Assembly (NCBI RefSeq): GCF_020400605.1
Contig: NZ_JAINRD010000009.1
Coordinates: forward strand, 124,001 to 188,000
Direction of reading: 5' to 3'
From: Streptomyces aculeolatus
GTDB taxonomy: Bacteria > Actinomycetota > Actinomycetes > Streptomycetales > Streptomycetaceae
DNA length: 64,000 bases
The translations under genes and the position numbers were made by a program. Below the pieces are notes generated by a model. It was not told where the DNA came from, did no database searches, and worked only from the letters and a program-made list of their open reading frames with translations. This document shows positions 24,735-32,810 of the stretch, one piece after another; position 1 is the stretch's first letter, and the number at the start of each line of letters is the position of its first letter.

Positions 24735-25454
24735 CTACGCCAGCACGACGCAGCCCCGTTCGCGCAAGGCGGCGAGCGGGGCTTCGGTGCCTTCGACACC
24801 GTTCCAGCGCAGATCCAGCTTCTCGAGCGCGGGCAGGTGCGCCAGCCACGGCGGTACGCCGCGGATCGCGTTGGCCCGCAGGTCCAGGCGGCGCAGCAGC
24901 GGCAGCCCGGCCAGCACCGCGGGCACGGCCTCGAGCGCGTTCTCGCGCAACTCCAGCTCGCGCAGCGCGTGCAGCTCCGCCGTCGAGTCGGGCAGCCCCG
25001 TGAGCGCGTTGCCGCGCAGCCACAGCTCGCGCAACGACGACAACCGCCCCAGCGACTCCGGCAGTCGGGTCAGCCCGCAGTGCTGCGCGCGCAGCTCCTT
25101 CAGGCCCGCCATGGCGCCGAGTTCCCCGGGCAGGGCTTCGAGGGGGTTCTCGCCGACGTTGAGGTAGCCCAGCGCGTGCAGCCGGCCGAGCGCGGCGGGC
25201 AGCCGGGTCAGCCGGTTGTCGTGCAGGTACAGGCAGCGGGTCAGGGCGGGCAGGGACCCGACGGCCTCGGGCACCGCGGTGAGCGCGTTGTGCCCGAGGT
25301 CCAGGGTGTGCAGCCGGGTCAGGGCGGCGATGCCGTCCGGGACGTGCGTCAGCTCGTTCCCGGCCAGGACGAGTACGTCGGCGTCCGTCTCCCGCCACAC
25401 CTCCGGCGGTACGGCCGTGAGGCCGGACCGCCAGAGGTTCACGACTCGGCTCAC
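24735..25454 (-). CDS. Leucine-rich-repeat protein
   Basis: 239 residues made almost entirely of about nine 23-residue leucine-rich repeats. The consensus is LxxLdLxxNxLtxlP with a final xxLgxL, for example LHTLDLGHNALTAVP and LRRLDLRANAIRGVP. The pattern matches the Ras-group/intracellular LRR class with proline after the asparagine ladder. There is no signal peptide or membrane helix, so it should be a soluble curved binding scaffold. The GTG start at 25454 overlaps the stop of the maleylpyruvate-isomerase-like gene (GTGA), so it is translated by coupling. LRR proteins are uncommon in streptomycetes; the partner is unknown. Confidence 0.85.
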   Translation of the reverse strand: MSRVVNLWRSGLTAVPPEVWRETDADVLVLAGNELTHVPDGIAALTRLHTLDLGHNALTAVPEAVGSLPALTRCLYLHDNRLTRLPAALGRLHALGYLNVGENPLEALPGELGAMAGLKELRAQHCGLTRLPESLGRLSSLRELWLRGNALTGLPDSTAELHALRELELRENALEAVPAVLAGLPLLRRLDLRANAIRGVPPWLAHLPALEKLDLRWNGVEGTEAPLAALRERGCVVLA

Positions 25455-26194
25455 GGCCAGGGGCCCAGGTCGGGCAGCCGGCCGTCGAGCCTCTGGTGCG
25501 GCTGGCGGCCCGCCAGCCACGCGGCCAGGTCCGTGAGCCGGCCCCTGACCACCGGCCCGCGCCCCGTGGGGTCTTCGCCGCCGGCTCCCGGGCCGGCACT
25601 GCCGCCGGCCGCGCCGAACGTGTGCCGTACGGGCCCGTCCGATTCGACCAGCGTGAGTCCCGCGGGCGCGCGCGGCGCGAGGAAGTCGAAGAGGTGCAGG
25701 CACAGCTCGCGCGGCCAGGCCGCCGAGCAGGTCGCCAGATTGGCGTCCGCGGTGTGCACCTCCAGCTCGCGCCACCAGCAGTGCAGGGCGCCCCGCAGGT
25801 CGCCGTCGCGATAGCGCACCGGGCGTTCCCAGTCCGCGTCTCCCACCGACCCCCAGACGGCCTCCGCCTCCGCCAGGGTGGCCGTGACCGCCGCGGTCAA
25901 CTCCGCGGCGCTCCGTACCGCACCGGCCTCGATGCCCGCGTCGCGGGCCGGCCGGCCGCCGTCGTACACCTCGATCAGCTCGCCTTTCAGGGCGTAGCGC
26001 GCCTGGCGCGTGAGCGCCCGGCCGATGCCTTCGATGTGCGACAGCACGTGCGCGCGTGTCCAGCCCGGCAGTCTGGACGATCCGCGCTCCCTTCCCTCGG
26101 TGAGCTCTGCCAGCGCGATGCGCAGCCGTTCGTGCCCGTCCAGCACGTACGCCCACACCTCCGGTCCCCGCAGCAAGCCCCCGGCTTCCGCCAT
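25451..26194 (-). CDS. Maleylpyruvate-isomerase-family (mycothiol-dependent/DinB-like) protein
   Basis: 247 residues. RLPGWTRAHVLSHIEGIGRALTRQ, with His in the helix, and the later HCWWRELEVHTADANL fit the mycothiol-dependent maleylpyruvate isomerase/DinB four-helix fold. In this fold three His/Glu residues bind a metal and mycothiol may be a cofactor. The C-terminal SCP2-like domain, with LHLFDFLAPR and DLAAWLAGR, is also typical. ATG at 26194 follows GAGGAGGGG. Most members have unknown substrates; isomerisation of maleylpyruvate is not implied, since no gentisate genes are present. Coupled to the LRR gene. Confidence 0.82.
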   Translation of the reverse strand: MAEAGGLLRGPEVWAYVLDGHERLRIALAELTEGRERGSSRLPGWTRAHVLSHIEGIGRALTRQARYALKGELIEVYDGGRPARDAGIEAGAVRSAAELTAAVTATLAEAEAVWGSVGDADWERPVRYRDGDLRGALHCWWRELEVHTADANLATCSAAWPRELCLHLFDFLAPRAPAGLTLVESDGPVRHTFGAAGGSAGPGAGGEDPTGRGPVVRGRLTDLAAWLAGRQPHQRLDGRLPDLGPWP

Positions 26195-26212
26195 CCGACC
26201 CCTCCTCTGTCG

Positions 26213-26241
26213 TTGACGGGGAGACACTACTCGCGTAGCAG
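26213..26241 (+). promoter_or_regulatory. Possible promoter for the 26335 gene
   Basis: TTGACG (26213-26218), a 17-base spacer and TAGCAG (26236-26241). The -35 is good. The -10 has TAG but lacks the final T. It overlaps the divergent region in front of the maleylpyruvate-isomerase-like gene. Confidence 0.3.
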
Positions 26242-26334
26242 CCGCGGTACGCCGCTTCCGGCAATGCCGGATCGGCCGCATGGCGGAGGCCGCCCCGGGG
26301 GCCGGTGCCGCCGCGGGACCCGTACGATTGGTCC

Positions 26335-26838
26335 ATGGCATTTCTCCGCCGCCGCAGCAGCGCCGCCAAGCCCGCGGGCCCGGACTTCGACGTCCTGGCC
26401 ATGGACCCGGGCGACTGGCCCGGCGACCTCGGCGCCGGCCTGCTGCCCGGGCCCGACGGGAGCTGCCAGGGGGTCTTCCTGCGGTACGACCTGTTCGGCG
26501 GCCGCGGCCCCGCGATGATCATCGGAAACCTGCCGGAGGGCTCGCCCGCGCGCGACGTGCCCGAGGGGCAGCCGCCCTTCGAGGTGGCGCAACTGCTGCT
26601 GGCGCTGGAGCACGAGGAGCCGGTGACCGTCACCGAGGTCGAGGACGCCCCCGTGATGCAGGGGGACAATCTGCTGATCGTGCGCCGCCTGAAGCTCTCC
26701 GAGAGCCGCGTCTCGTGCGTGCAGTTCGACCGCAGCGACAACGTGCTCGTCACCATCGCGGCGTGGGACCGGCCGATCTCCGAGGACCTCTACGCACTGC
26801 TCAAGCCGCTGCCCGCGGAGCTGTTCCAGCAGGGCTGA
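26335..26838 (+). CDS. Conserved protein of unknown function
   Basis: 167 residues, not recognised. It starts MAFLRRRSSAAKP and contains DPGDWPGDLGAGLLPGP, then IIGNLPEGSPARD, and a well-formed C-terminal half (QGDNLLIVRRLKLSESRVSC, then FDRSDNVLVTIAAWDRPI). No signal peptide, helix anchor or catalytic motif is visible. The codon use, the promoter-like TTGACG box and the long conserved-looking body support a real gene. ATG 26335 is preferred over the frame start at 26305. Confidence 0.7.
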   Translation: MAFLRRRSSAAKPAGPDFDVLAMDPGDWPGDLGAGLLPGPDGSCQGVFLRYDLFGGRGPAMIIGNLPEGSPARDVPEGQPPFEVAQLLLALEHEEPVTVTEVEDAPVMQGDNLLIVRRLKLSESRVSCVQFDRSDNVLVTIAAWDRPISEDLYALLKPLPAELFQQG

Positions 26839-26897
26839 AATCCGCCCCCGCCCCGCCTCACGCCTCCTTCCGGCAACGTCCGGCGCTGCGTGATGTC

Positions 26898-26926
26898 TTG
26901 TCATGCAGTCATCGGACCTCTAGCGT
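26898..26926 (+). promoter_or_regulatory. Promoter of the GH95 gene, giving a near-leaderless mRNA
   Basis: TTGTCA (26898-26903), a 17-base spacer and TAGCGT (26921-26926). The start point expected near 26932-26934 lies at or next to the ATG at 26935, and no ribosome site precedes that ATG. Confidence 0.5.
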
Positions 26927-26934
26927 GACGCGTC

Positions 26935-29283
26935 ATGACTGAGGGGATCTCGCGAAGAACCACTGTCAAGTCCGCTATCGGCGCCGCAGGCGCGATAGCC
27001 ATGGGACCGGCCGTCTTCTCTGGGGAGGCGTCCGCTTCCGAGTCCGTTGATACCTCCGATGAATTGAGCCTCTGGTACGACAAGCCCGCCGCCGACTGGG
27101 AGCGCGAGTCGCTTCCGGTGGGCAACGGGGCCCTGGGCGTCGGCGTGTTCGGCACGCTCGCCTCCGAGCAGCTCACGCTCAACGAGAAGACCCTGTGGAC
27201 CGGCGGGCCCGGCTCCCCGGGCTACGACTTCGGCAACTGGACCGAGCCGCGGCCCGGCGCACTGGCCGCGGTGCAGGACCGGATCGACGCCGAGGGGCGG
27301 CTCGCCCCGGAGGCCGTCGCCGCGGAGCTGGGCCAGCCCAAGCACGGCTTCGGCGCCTACCAGGTGCTCGGCGACCTCCGGCTCGACCTGGCCGCGGCTC
27401 CCGGCGCCGCGGACGGCTCGTACCGCCGCGGACTCGACCTGCGGCGGGCGGTCGCCACCGTCGCGTACGAGCACGAGGGCGCCCGGCACCTGCGGGAGTT
27501 CTTCGTCTCGTACCCGGACTCGGTGGCCGTGGGCCGGCTGAGCGCGGACCGGCCGGGGCAGGTGTCGTTCACCCTGCGCTACACCTCGCCGCGCAACGAC
27601 TTCCGGGCCACCGCGAGCGGCGACCGGCTGACGATCCGCGGCGCGCTGGAGGACAACGGGCTGGTCTTCGAGACGCAGATCCGCCTGCTCGCGGACGGCG
27701 GCACCGTCACGGCCGGGGACGGCACCCTGACCGTGAGCGGCGCCGACGCGGCCTGGTTCGTGCTGGCCGCCGGGACCGACTACGCCGACACCCACCCCGG
27801 CTACCGCGGCCCCGACCCGCACGAGCGGGTCGCGCGCGCCGTCGACCGGGCGGCCCGCTCGCCGTACGCCCACCTGGTGCGGCGCCATGTCGCCGACCAC
27901 GGCGGGCTGTTCGACCGGGTCGCGCTCGACGTCGGCGGGCAGGTGCCGGACGTCCCGACGAGCGCGCTGCTGTCCGGGTACGGCGGCGGCTCGGCGGCGG
28001 ACCGGGCGCTGGAGGAGTTGTTCTTCCAGTACGGCCGCTACCTGCTCATCGCCTCGTCCCGGGCCGGGTCGACTCCGGCGAACCTCCAGGGCGTGTGGAA
28101 CAACGTCACCAACCCGCCGTGGAGCGCCGACTACCACGTCAACATCAACCTGCAGATGAACTACTGGCCCGCCGAGATCACCAACCTCGCCGAGACCACC
28201 GTCCCCTACGACGAGTTCGTCCAGGCGCTGCGCGCGCCCGGCCGGGTCAGCGCGCAGGAACTGTTCGGCAGCGCCGGGTGGGTCGTGCACAACGAGACCA
28301 ACCCGTACGGCTTCACCGGCGTGCACAACTGGGCCACCGCCTTCTGGTTCCCCGAGGCGGCGGCCTGGCTGACGCAGCAGATGTACGAGCACTACCGCTT
28401 CGGCGGCTCGACGGACTACCTGCGCAGCACCGCGTATCCGGCGATGAAGGAGGCGGCCGAGTTCTGGCTCGCCAACCTGCGCACCGACCCCCGCGACGGC
28501 AAACTCGTCGTCACCCCCAGCTACTCGCCGGAACAGGGCGACTTCACCGCCGGGGCGTCGATGTCGCAGCAGATCGTGTACGACCTGTTCACCTCCACGC
28601 TCGAAGCCGCGCGCACCCTGGGCGGCGACCGGGCGTTCCGTGAGCGGCTGGAGGGGACGCTGCGGGACCTGGACCCGGGGCTGCGGATCGGGTCGTGGGG
28701 CCAGTTGCAGGAGTGGAAGGCGGACCTGGACGACCAGAACAACGACCACCGGCACGTCTCGCACCTCTTCGGCCTGCACCCGGGGCGGCAGATCGAGGTG
28801 GGCAGCCGGTGGGCCGAGGCGGCGAAGGTGTCGCTGACGGCGCGCGGTGACGGCGGCACGGGCTGGAGCAAGGCCTGGAAGATCAACTTCTGGGCCCGGC
28901 TCACCGACGGCGACCACGCGCACAAGATGTTGAGCGAGCAGTTGAAGTCCTCCACGCTGCCGAACCTGTGGGACACCCACCCGCCGTTCCAGATCGACGG
29001 CAACTTCGGCGCCACCTCCGGCATCGCGGAAATGCTCCTCCAGAGCCAGCACGGCCCGATCGAAGTACTGCCCGCCCTGCCGGACGCCTGGCCCTCGGGT
29101 TCCGTGAGGGGCCTGCGGGCACGCGGCGGCGCGACGCTCGACATCACATGGGCCGGCGGCCGGGCGACCCGGATCGTGCTGCACGCCGGCCGGACGCGGC
29201 GGCTGACGCTGCGCAGCGACCTGCTCCCCGGCGGGGAGGAGACCCTCGACGTGCGTGCGGGGCGGACCTACACGTTCGGCTGA
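26935..29283 (+). CDS. Tat-exported alpha-L-fucosidase, glycoside hydrolase family 95
   Basis: 782 residues. The twin-arginine signal (ISRRTTVKSAIGAAGAIA) ends near residue 35. The GH95 body begins LWYDKPAADWERESLPVGNG with LTLNEKTLWTGGPGS. NLQMNYWPAEITNLAET, GTGWSKAWKINFWARLTDG and PPFQIDGNFGATSGIAEML are the conserved catalytic-cavity motifs, giving an (alpha/alpha)6 barrel with flanking beta domains. Family enzymes release L-fucose (some L-galactose) with inversion; this one would act outside the cell on host or plant glycans. Its length is normal for the family. No sugar transporter is adjacent. The 3' end overlaps the convergent amidase gene by 16 bases. Confidence 0.92.
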   Translation: MTEGISRRTTVKSAIGAAGAIAMGPAVFSGEASASESVDTSDELSLWYDKPAADWERESLPVGNGALGVGVFGTLASEQLTLNEKTLWTGGPGSPGYDFGNWTEPRPGALAAVQDRIDAEGRLAPEAVAAELGQPKHGFGAYQVLGDLRLDLAAAPGAADGSYRRGLDLRRAVATVAYEHEGARHLREFFVSYPDSVAVGRLSADRPGQVSFTLRYTSPRNDFRATASGDRLTIRGALEDNGLVFETQIRLLADGGTVTAGDGTLTVSGADAAWFVLAAGTDYADTHPGYRGPDPHERVARAVDRAARSPYAHLVRRHVADHGGLFDRVALDVGGQVPDVPTSALLSGYGGGSAADRALEELFFQYGRYLLIASSRAGSTPANLQGVWNNVTNPPWSADYHVNINLQMNYWPAEITNLAETTVPYDEFVQALRAPGRVSAQELFGSAGWVVHNETNPYGFTGVHNWATAFWFPEAAAWLTQQMYEHYRFGGSTDYLRSTAYPAMKEAAEFWLANLRTDPRDGKLVVTPSYSPEQGDFTAGASMSQQIVYDLFTSTLEAARTLGGDRAFRERLEGTLRDLDPGLRIGSWGQLQEWKADLDDQNNDHRHVSHLFGLHPGRQIEVGSRWAEAAKVSLTARGDGGTGWSKAWKINFWARLTDGDHAHKMLSEQLKSSTLPNLWDTHPPFQIDGNFGATSGIAEMLLQSQHGPIEVLPALPDAWPSGSVRGLRARGGATLDITWAGGRATRIVLHAGRTRRLTLRSDLLPGGEETLDVRAGRTYTFG

Positions 29284-31211
29284 CCGCCGCTCCGGGGCCG
29301 CTCCACGGTCACGTCCGCCGCCTTCACGTACCCGATCCGGTGGCCCACCTGGATCTGGTGCCACAGGGTGCGGCCCCGGACCACGCGGCTCGCGGCGCCG
29401 GCCTCGTCGGTGGGGCCGGCGGCGTGGAAGTGCTCGCCGGGCAGCGTGTCGCCGACGACGTAGCGCTGTCCGGGGCGCAGTTCGTACGGCAGGGGCTCGG
29501 ACCGCTCCGGCTCGACGCCCTCGGGGTACGCGGACGCCTCGGGCAGCGCGCGGCCGTACACCTGCACACGGTCGGCGCCGGGGCGCGGGGTGAGGGTGGC
29601 GCCGTCGTCCCCGATCGCCGTGGGGGCGGCGGCGGGGTTGTGGAACCACGCCTTGCGGCCCAGGTACCAGATCGCCGTCCAGTCGCCGCTGCGGCCGGCG
29701 ACGGCGAACTGCTGGCCCGTCGAGGCGCGGGCTCCGGTGTCGTTGACGCCGGTGGACGAGGGGGCGGTGCCGTGCAGCCCGGGGTCGCGGACCAGCGGGG
29801 CGCCGGCCGCGGGGCGGGTGCGGAGGCGGACGGCGCCGGAGCCGTGCGGCGGGCAGGGGGCGGCGGCGTCCTTCGTGCAGGCGGTGTAGGCGGGGCGGTG
29901 GGAGGCGTAGTCGGGCCGGATCGTCACGATCCGGCCGTCGGTCTGCGCGGCGGGCTCCAGCGGGGCGCCGAGCAGGTCGAAGTAGTGCGCCCAGTCCCAG
30001 AACGGGCCGGGGTCGGTGTGCATGCCGGGGACGTGCTCCGGGTCGCGCGCGGGGACGTTGTCGTGGCCGATGATGTGGTGGCGGTTCAGCGGCACGTCGT
30101 AGTCGTGCGCCAACCGGCGCACCAGCCGCGCCGACGAGCGGTACATCGCCTCGGTGAACCAGGCGTCCGGGTCGGTCAGCCACGCCTCGTGCTCCAGGCC
30201 GATCGACTGCGCGTTGACCTGCCAGTTGCCCGCGTGCCAGGCCACGTCCGAGGTGCGTACGTGCTGGGCGACATGGCCGTCCGAGGAGCGCAGGGTGTAG
30301 TGCCAGGAGACGGATTCGGGGTCCTGCACGGCCTGCACGGAGCCGTCGTAGCCGCCCTCGGTGTCGTGCACGACGATGTAGCGGATGCGCTGGTCGTGGG
30401 GGCGGCGGGCCTTGTCGTGGTTGCCGTAGTCGGGCTTGCCGTCCTTCCCTTCGTACACCTCGTACGGAGCGGGCAGCCACTCGCAGGCCAGCTCGCGGGG
30501 GCACTCGGCCTCCGCGGGGGCGGCCCGGAGTCCGGCGGGGGCCGCGGCGGGGCGGGCGGCGGTGGCGCGTGCGGCGGTACGGGCGGTGCGTGCGGCAGCG
30601 GGGCGGGCGGCGGCGTCGGCCGGGAGCGTGACGGTCTCGCCCGAGTCCGTCGTACGGCGCGCGCCTGCGCGCAGCACCGCGTACACCTCGTCGGCGAACA
30701 CCCGCGCCGTCGCCGCGTCGGGGGCCTGCGCGTACGCCGCCACGGCCGCGTACCACCCGGCGGCCCCGTCGTCCGGCCCTGCGCCCAGCCGGCGGCCGTG
30801 GTCGGCGAGGAGCGCGGCCCCGCCGCGCACGTTGGCGCCCGGATCCGTACGCAGCCGGGCCGCCGGGATCCCCGACAGCCGTGCCGCGCGCTGCACCGTC
30901 TGCGCACCCCGCCTGCCCGCCTTGCCGTGCCCGCCGTTTCCGCCCGCCGCCGTGCGCAGGTCCGTCAGGTGCATCGGCCCGTAGCCGCCCGCCACGCTCG
31001 GCGCCCCGCCGTGCGCGTCCCAGCGCGACTCCAGATACGCCACCCCCAGCAGCACACCCTCCGGTACCCCGTACTGCCGCGCCGCCGCCGCGAACGACTC
31101 CTGGAGCGACCCGGCCCCGGCACGCGCGCTGCCCGCCGCGGGCGAGCCCGCGGTGAGCAGCGGAAGCAGGACGGCGGTGGCGGCGGCGCAGCGCGCGAGG
31201 CGTCCTGGCAC
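29268..31211 (-). CDS. Exported lysozyme-like / N-acetylmuramoyl-L-alanine amidase / SH3 protein
   Basis: 647 residues from GTG at 31211, which has a GGAGG ribosome site. A Sec signal (residues 1-30, LARCAAATAVLLPLL) is followed by a lysozyme/transglycosylase-like domain (about 35-180, VLLGVAYLESRWDA with candidate catalytic Glu61, GGYGPMHLTDL). An Ala/Arg-rich linker leads to an amidase_2 domain (about 275-440) with zinc-ligand His282 in YIVVHDTEGG, GLEHEAW, and a final HIIGHDNVP/DPGPFWDW motif. The C-terminal third carries an SH3-like cell-wall-binding segment. Amidases cut the amide between muramic acid and the stem peptide. Two hydrolase domains in one exported protein suggest peptidoglycan turnover. 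Convergent with the GH95 gene. Confidence 0.88.
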   Translation of the reverse strand: MPGRLARCAAATAVLLPLLTAGSPAAGSARAGAGSLQESFAAAARQYGVPEGVLLGVAYLESRWDAHGGAPSVAGGYGPMHLTDLRTAAGGNGGHGKAGRRGAQTVQRAARLSGIPAARLRTDPGANVRGGAALLADHGRRLGAGPDDGAAGWYAAVAAYAQAPDAATARVFADEVYAVLRAGARRTTDSGETVTLPADAAARPAAARTARTAARATAARPAAAPAGLRAAPAEAECPRELACEWLPAPYEVYEGKDGKPDYGNHDKARRPHDQRIRYIVVHDTEGGYDGSVQAVQDPESVSWHYTLRSSDGHVAQHVRTSDVAWHAGNWQVNAQSIGLEHEAWLTDPDAWFTEAMYRSSARLVRRLAHDYDVPLNRHHIIGHDNVPARDPEHVPGMHTDPGPFWDWAHYFDLLGAPLEPAAQTDGRIVTIRPDYASHRPAYTACTKDAAAPCPPHGSGAVRLRTRPAAGAPLVRDPGLHGTAPSSTGVNDTGARASTGQQFAVAGRSGDWTAIWYLGRKAWFHNPAAAPTAIGDDGATLTPRPGADRVQVYGRALPEASAYPEGVEPERSEPLPYELRPGQRYVVGDTLPGEHFHAAGPTDEAGAASRVVRGRTLWHQIQVGHRIGYVKAADVTVERPRSGGQPNV

Positions 31212-31375
31212 AGGGTCCTCCGAGGTGCGTGGGCGAACGATCACCCAGCAGTATCGGCAGACCTGACAGACCGTCAATCATTTGAGTGGCGAGTCGCCGC
31301 ACGTCAGGCCGTTTGCGCGGAGCCGCGCGAGCGGGGCGGGGCGGCGGTGTCACGGGGGCCGCCGCCCCGCCTGGC

Positions 31376-32497
31376 TCACCGCGTTCCGACCGCCGCCCGC
31401 ACCGCGCGGCGTGCCATCTGCACGTCGTCGTGGAGCCGCCGCAGCAGCAGCCGGTGCTCCTCCCCGGCGGTCATCCCGCTGTGCACGCCGACCGGCGGCG
31501 CCGGATCCCTCATCGCCCGCTGCACGGCGGCCTCGTACGTACGGACCTCCCGGACCAGTACGAGCATCAGGTTGACCAGGAACCCGTCCCGGTGAACCGT
31601 TCCGCCTGCCTGGGCGAGCTGGCTGATCTGCCTGCGCGCGGGCGAGCCCTCGCCCAGCACGGCCCAGAGCGTCGCCAGGTCGTACCCGGGGAGGTACCAG
31701 CCGGCCTGCTCCCAGTCGACGAGGACCGGGCCCGCGGGGGAGAGCAGGACGTTCGACAGCAGCGCGTCGCCGTGGCAGAACTGCAGGTTCCCGGGACCGA
31801 TGCCGTGCAGCAGTGTCTGCAGGTCGCCCATGTCGCGGTCGGTGAGCAGGCCCAGCTCGTGGTAGCGGCCGAGCTGCGTCCCGTAGTCCAGCGGCACGCC
31901 GAACGCGCCCACGGGGGGCCGCCACATCCCGATCCGCACCAGCGCCGCGAGCGTCGCGCGCACGTCGGCGTGCGGCGGGACCTCCAGCGGGTGGCGCTGG
32001 AGCGCCGCGGCGCGGCCGGGGGTGCGTTCGATGACGAGCGTGCAGCTCTCCGGGTCGGCGGCGATGAGCCGCGGCACCCGCACGGGCGGGCGGGCCCGGA
32101 CGAACGTGCGGTAAGCAGCTATTTCCTGCTGCAGCTTCTCCACCCGCGCGGCCGACTGGTCGACCAGGCACTTCGCCACCGCCGTGGTCCGGCCCGCGGA
32201 GCCGACCAGCAGTACCGTGCGGCTGCTGCGGCGCAGCACCTGCACGGGGTGGAAGTCGGGGACCACGCGGTGCACCGAGTCGACGGCCGCGCGCAGCAGC
32301 GCCCCCTGCGGGCCGGTCAGGTCGAGCCGGCCGCTGACGGGGCGGCGTGCGGTGGCGGGAAGCTGCCGCAGGCGTGCGCCGGCGGCCGGTGCGCGGCCCG
32401 GGTCGAGGAACGGCGCGCCGCCGGCCGCGGTCCGGTGCGGGGCCGGCGGGCGTACCGTACGGACGGGTGCGGATGCGGATGCCGATGCTGCGTACAT
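31376..32497 (-). CDS. Aminoglycoside-phosphotransferase-fold protein
   Basis: 373 residues. FCHGDALLSNVLL (His242-Gly-Asp244, Asn) is the catalytic loop and VLVDWEQAGW the metal motif of the APH/choline-kinase fold. The N-lobe has TAVAKCLVDQ, with Lys for ATP. The first 60 residues are Ala/Pro-rich. The C-terminal helices (VREVRTYEAAVQRAM) extend beyond small kinases. It is a probable small-molecule kinase; no substrate can be read. ATG at 32497 was chosen as the first codon before conserved sequence. The ribosome site is weak (GAAGGG, 13 bases up). Divergent from the NsdA-like regulator. Confidence 0.78.
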   Translation of the reverse strand: MYAASASASAPVRTVRPPAPHRTAAGGAPFLDPGRAPAAGARLRQLPATARRPVSGRLDLTGPQGALLRAAVDSVHRVVPDFHPVQVLRRSSRTVLLVGSAGRTTAVAKCLVDQSAARVEKLQQEIAAYRTFVRARPPVRVPRLIAADPESCTLVIERTPGRAAALQRHPLEVPPHADVRATLAALVRIGMWRPPVGAFGVPLDYGTQLGRYHELGLLTDRDMGDLQTLLHGIGPGNLQFCHGDALLSNVLLSPAGPVLVDWEQAGWYLPGYDLATLWAVLGEGSPARRQISQLAQAGGTVHRDGFLVNLMLVLVREVRTYEAAVQRAMRDPAPPVGVHSGMTAGEEHRLLLRRLHDDVQMARRAVRAAVGTR

Positions 32498-32810
32498 GGG
32501 CGAGACAGATCCCTTCAGGCACGGGCCGGTTGCGCGCCGCCGCGGGCCGCCGCGCGCTGCCGTACCCTTCCTGGTCACTCGTCCGGGTGACCGGCTGGGG
32601 GTCCGGTCCCCGGCCGTTGAGCCCGGGAAATGCGGGTGGGCAGTGCGGTTGGCATGTGCCCCGGGTGTCGGGGCCGGTTGGCGCAGTCATAGCCCACACC
32701 GCTATACGGGTGGCACACCATCTGGCGCACCCTGGCGAACCCTGGCGAATGCTCGCCGGGCCCTGGGCCCGTCGGTACTGTCAAGTGAGCCGAGACCCTG
32801 GGGGCTTGTT
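32498..32810. promoter_or_regulatory. 313-base divergent spacer, phosphotransferase / NsdA-like regulator
   Basis: No gene is visible. It contains the triple 10-bp repeat at 32721-32750 (listed separately) and a TACTGT -10-like box at 32775-32780 about 30 bases before the regulator start. A TTGACA hexamer on the minus strand at 32784-32779 has no good partner -10. The region before 32700 is plain GC-rich sequence. Confidence 0.5.
32721..32750 (+). repeat. Three tandem 10-bp repeats before the NsdA-like gene
   Basis: TCTGGCGCAC, CCTGGCGAAC and CCTGGCGAAT follow each other exactly at 32721, 32731 and 32741. A 10-base period places each copy on the same helix face, as for repeated operator half-sites. 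Confidence 0.6.
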
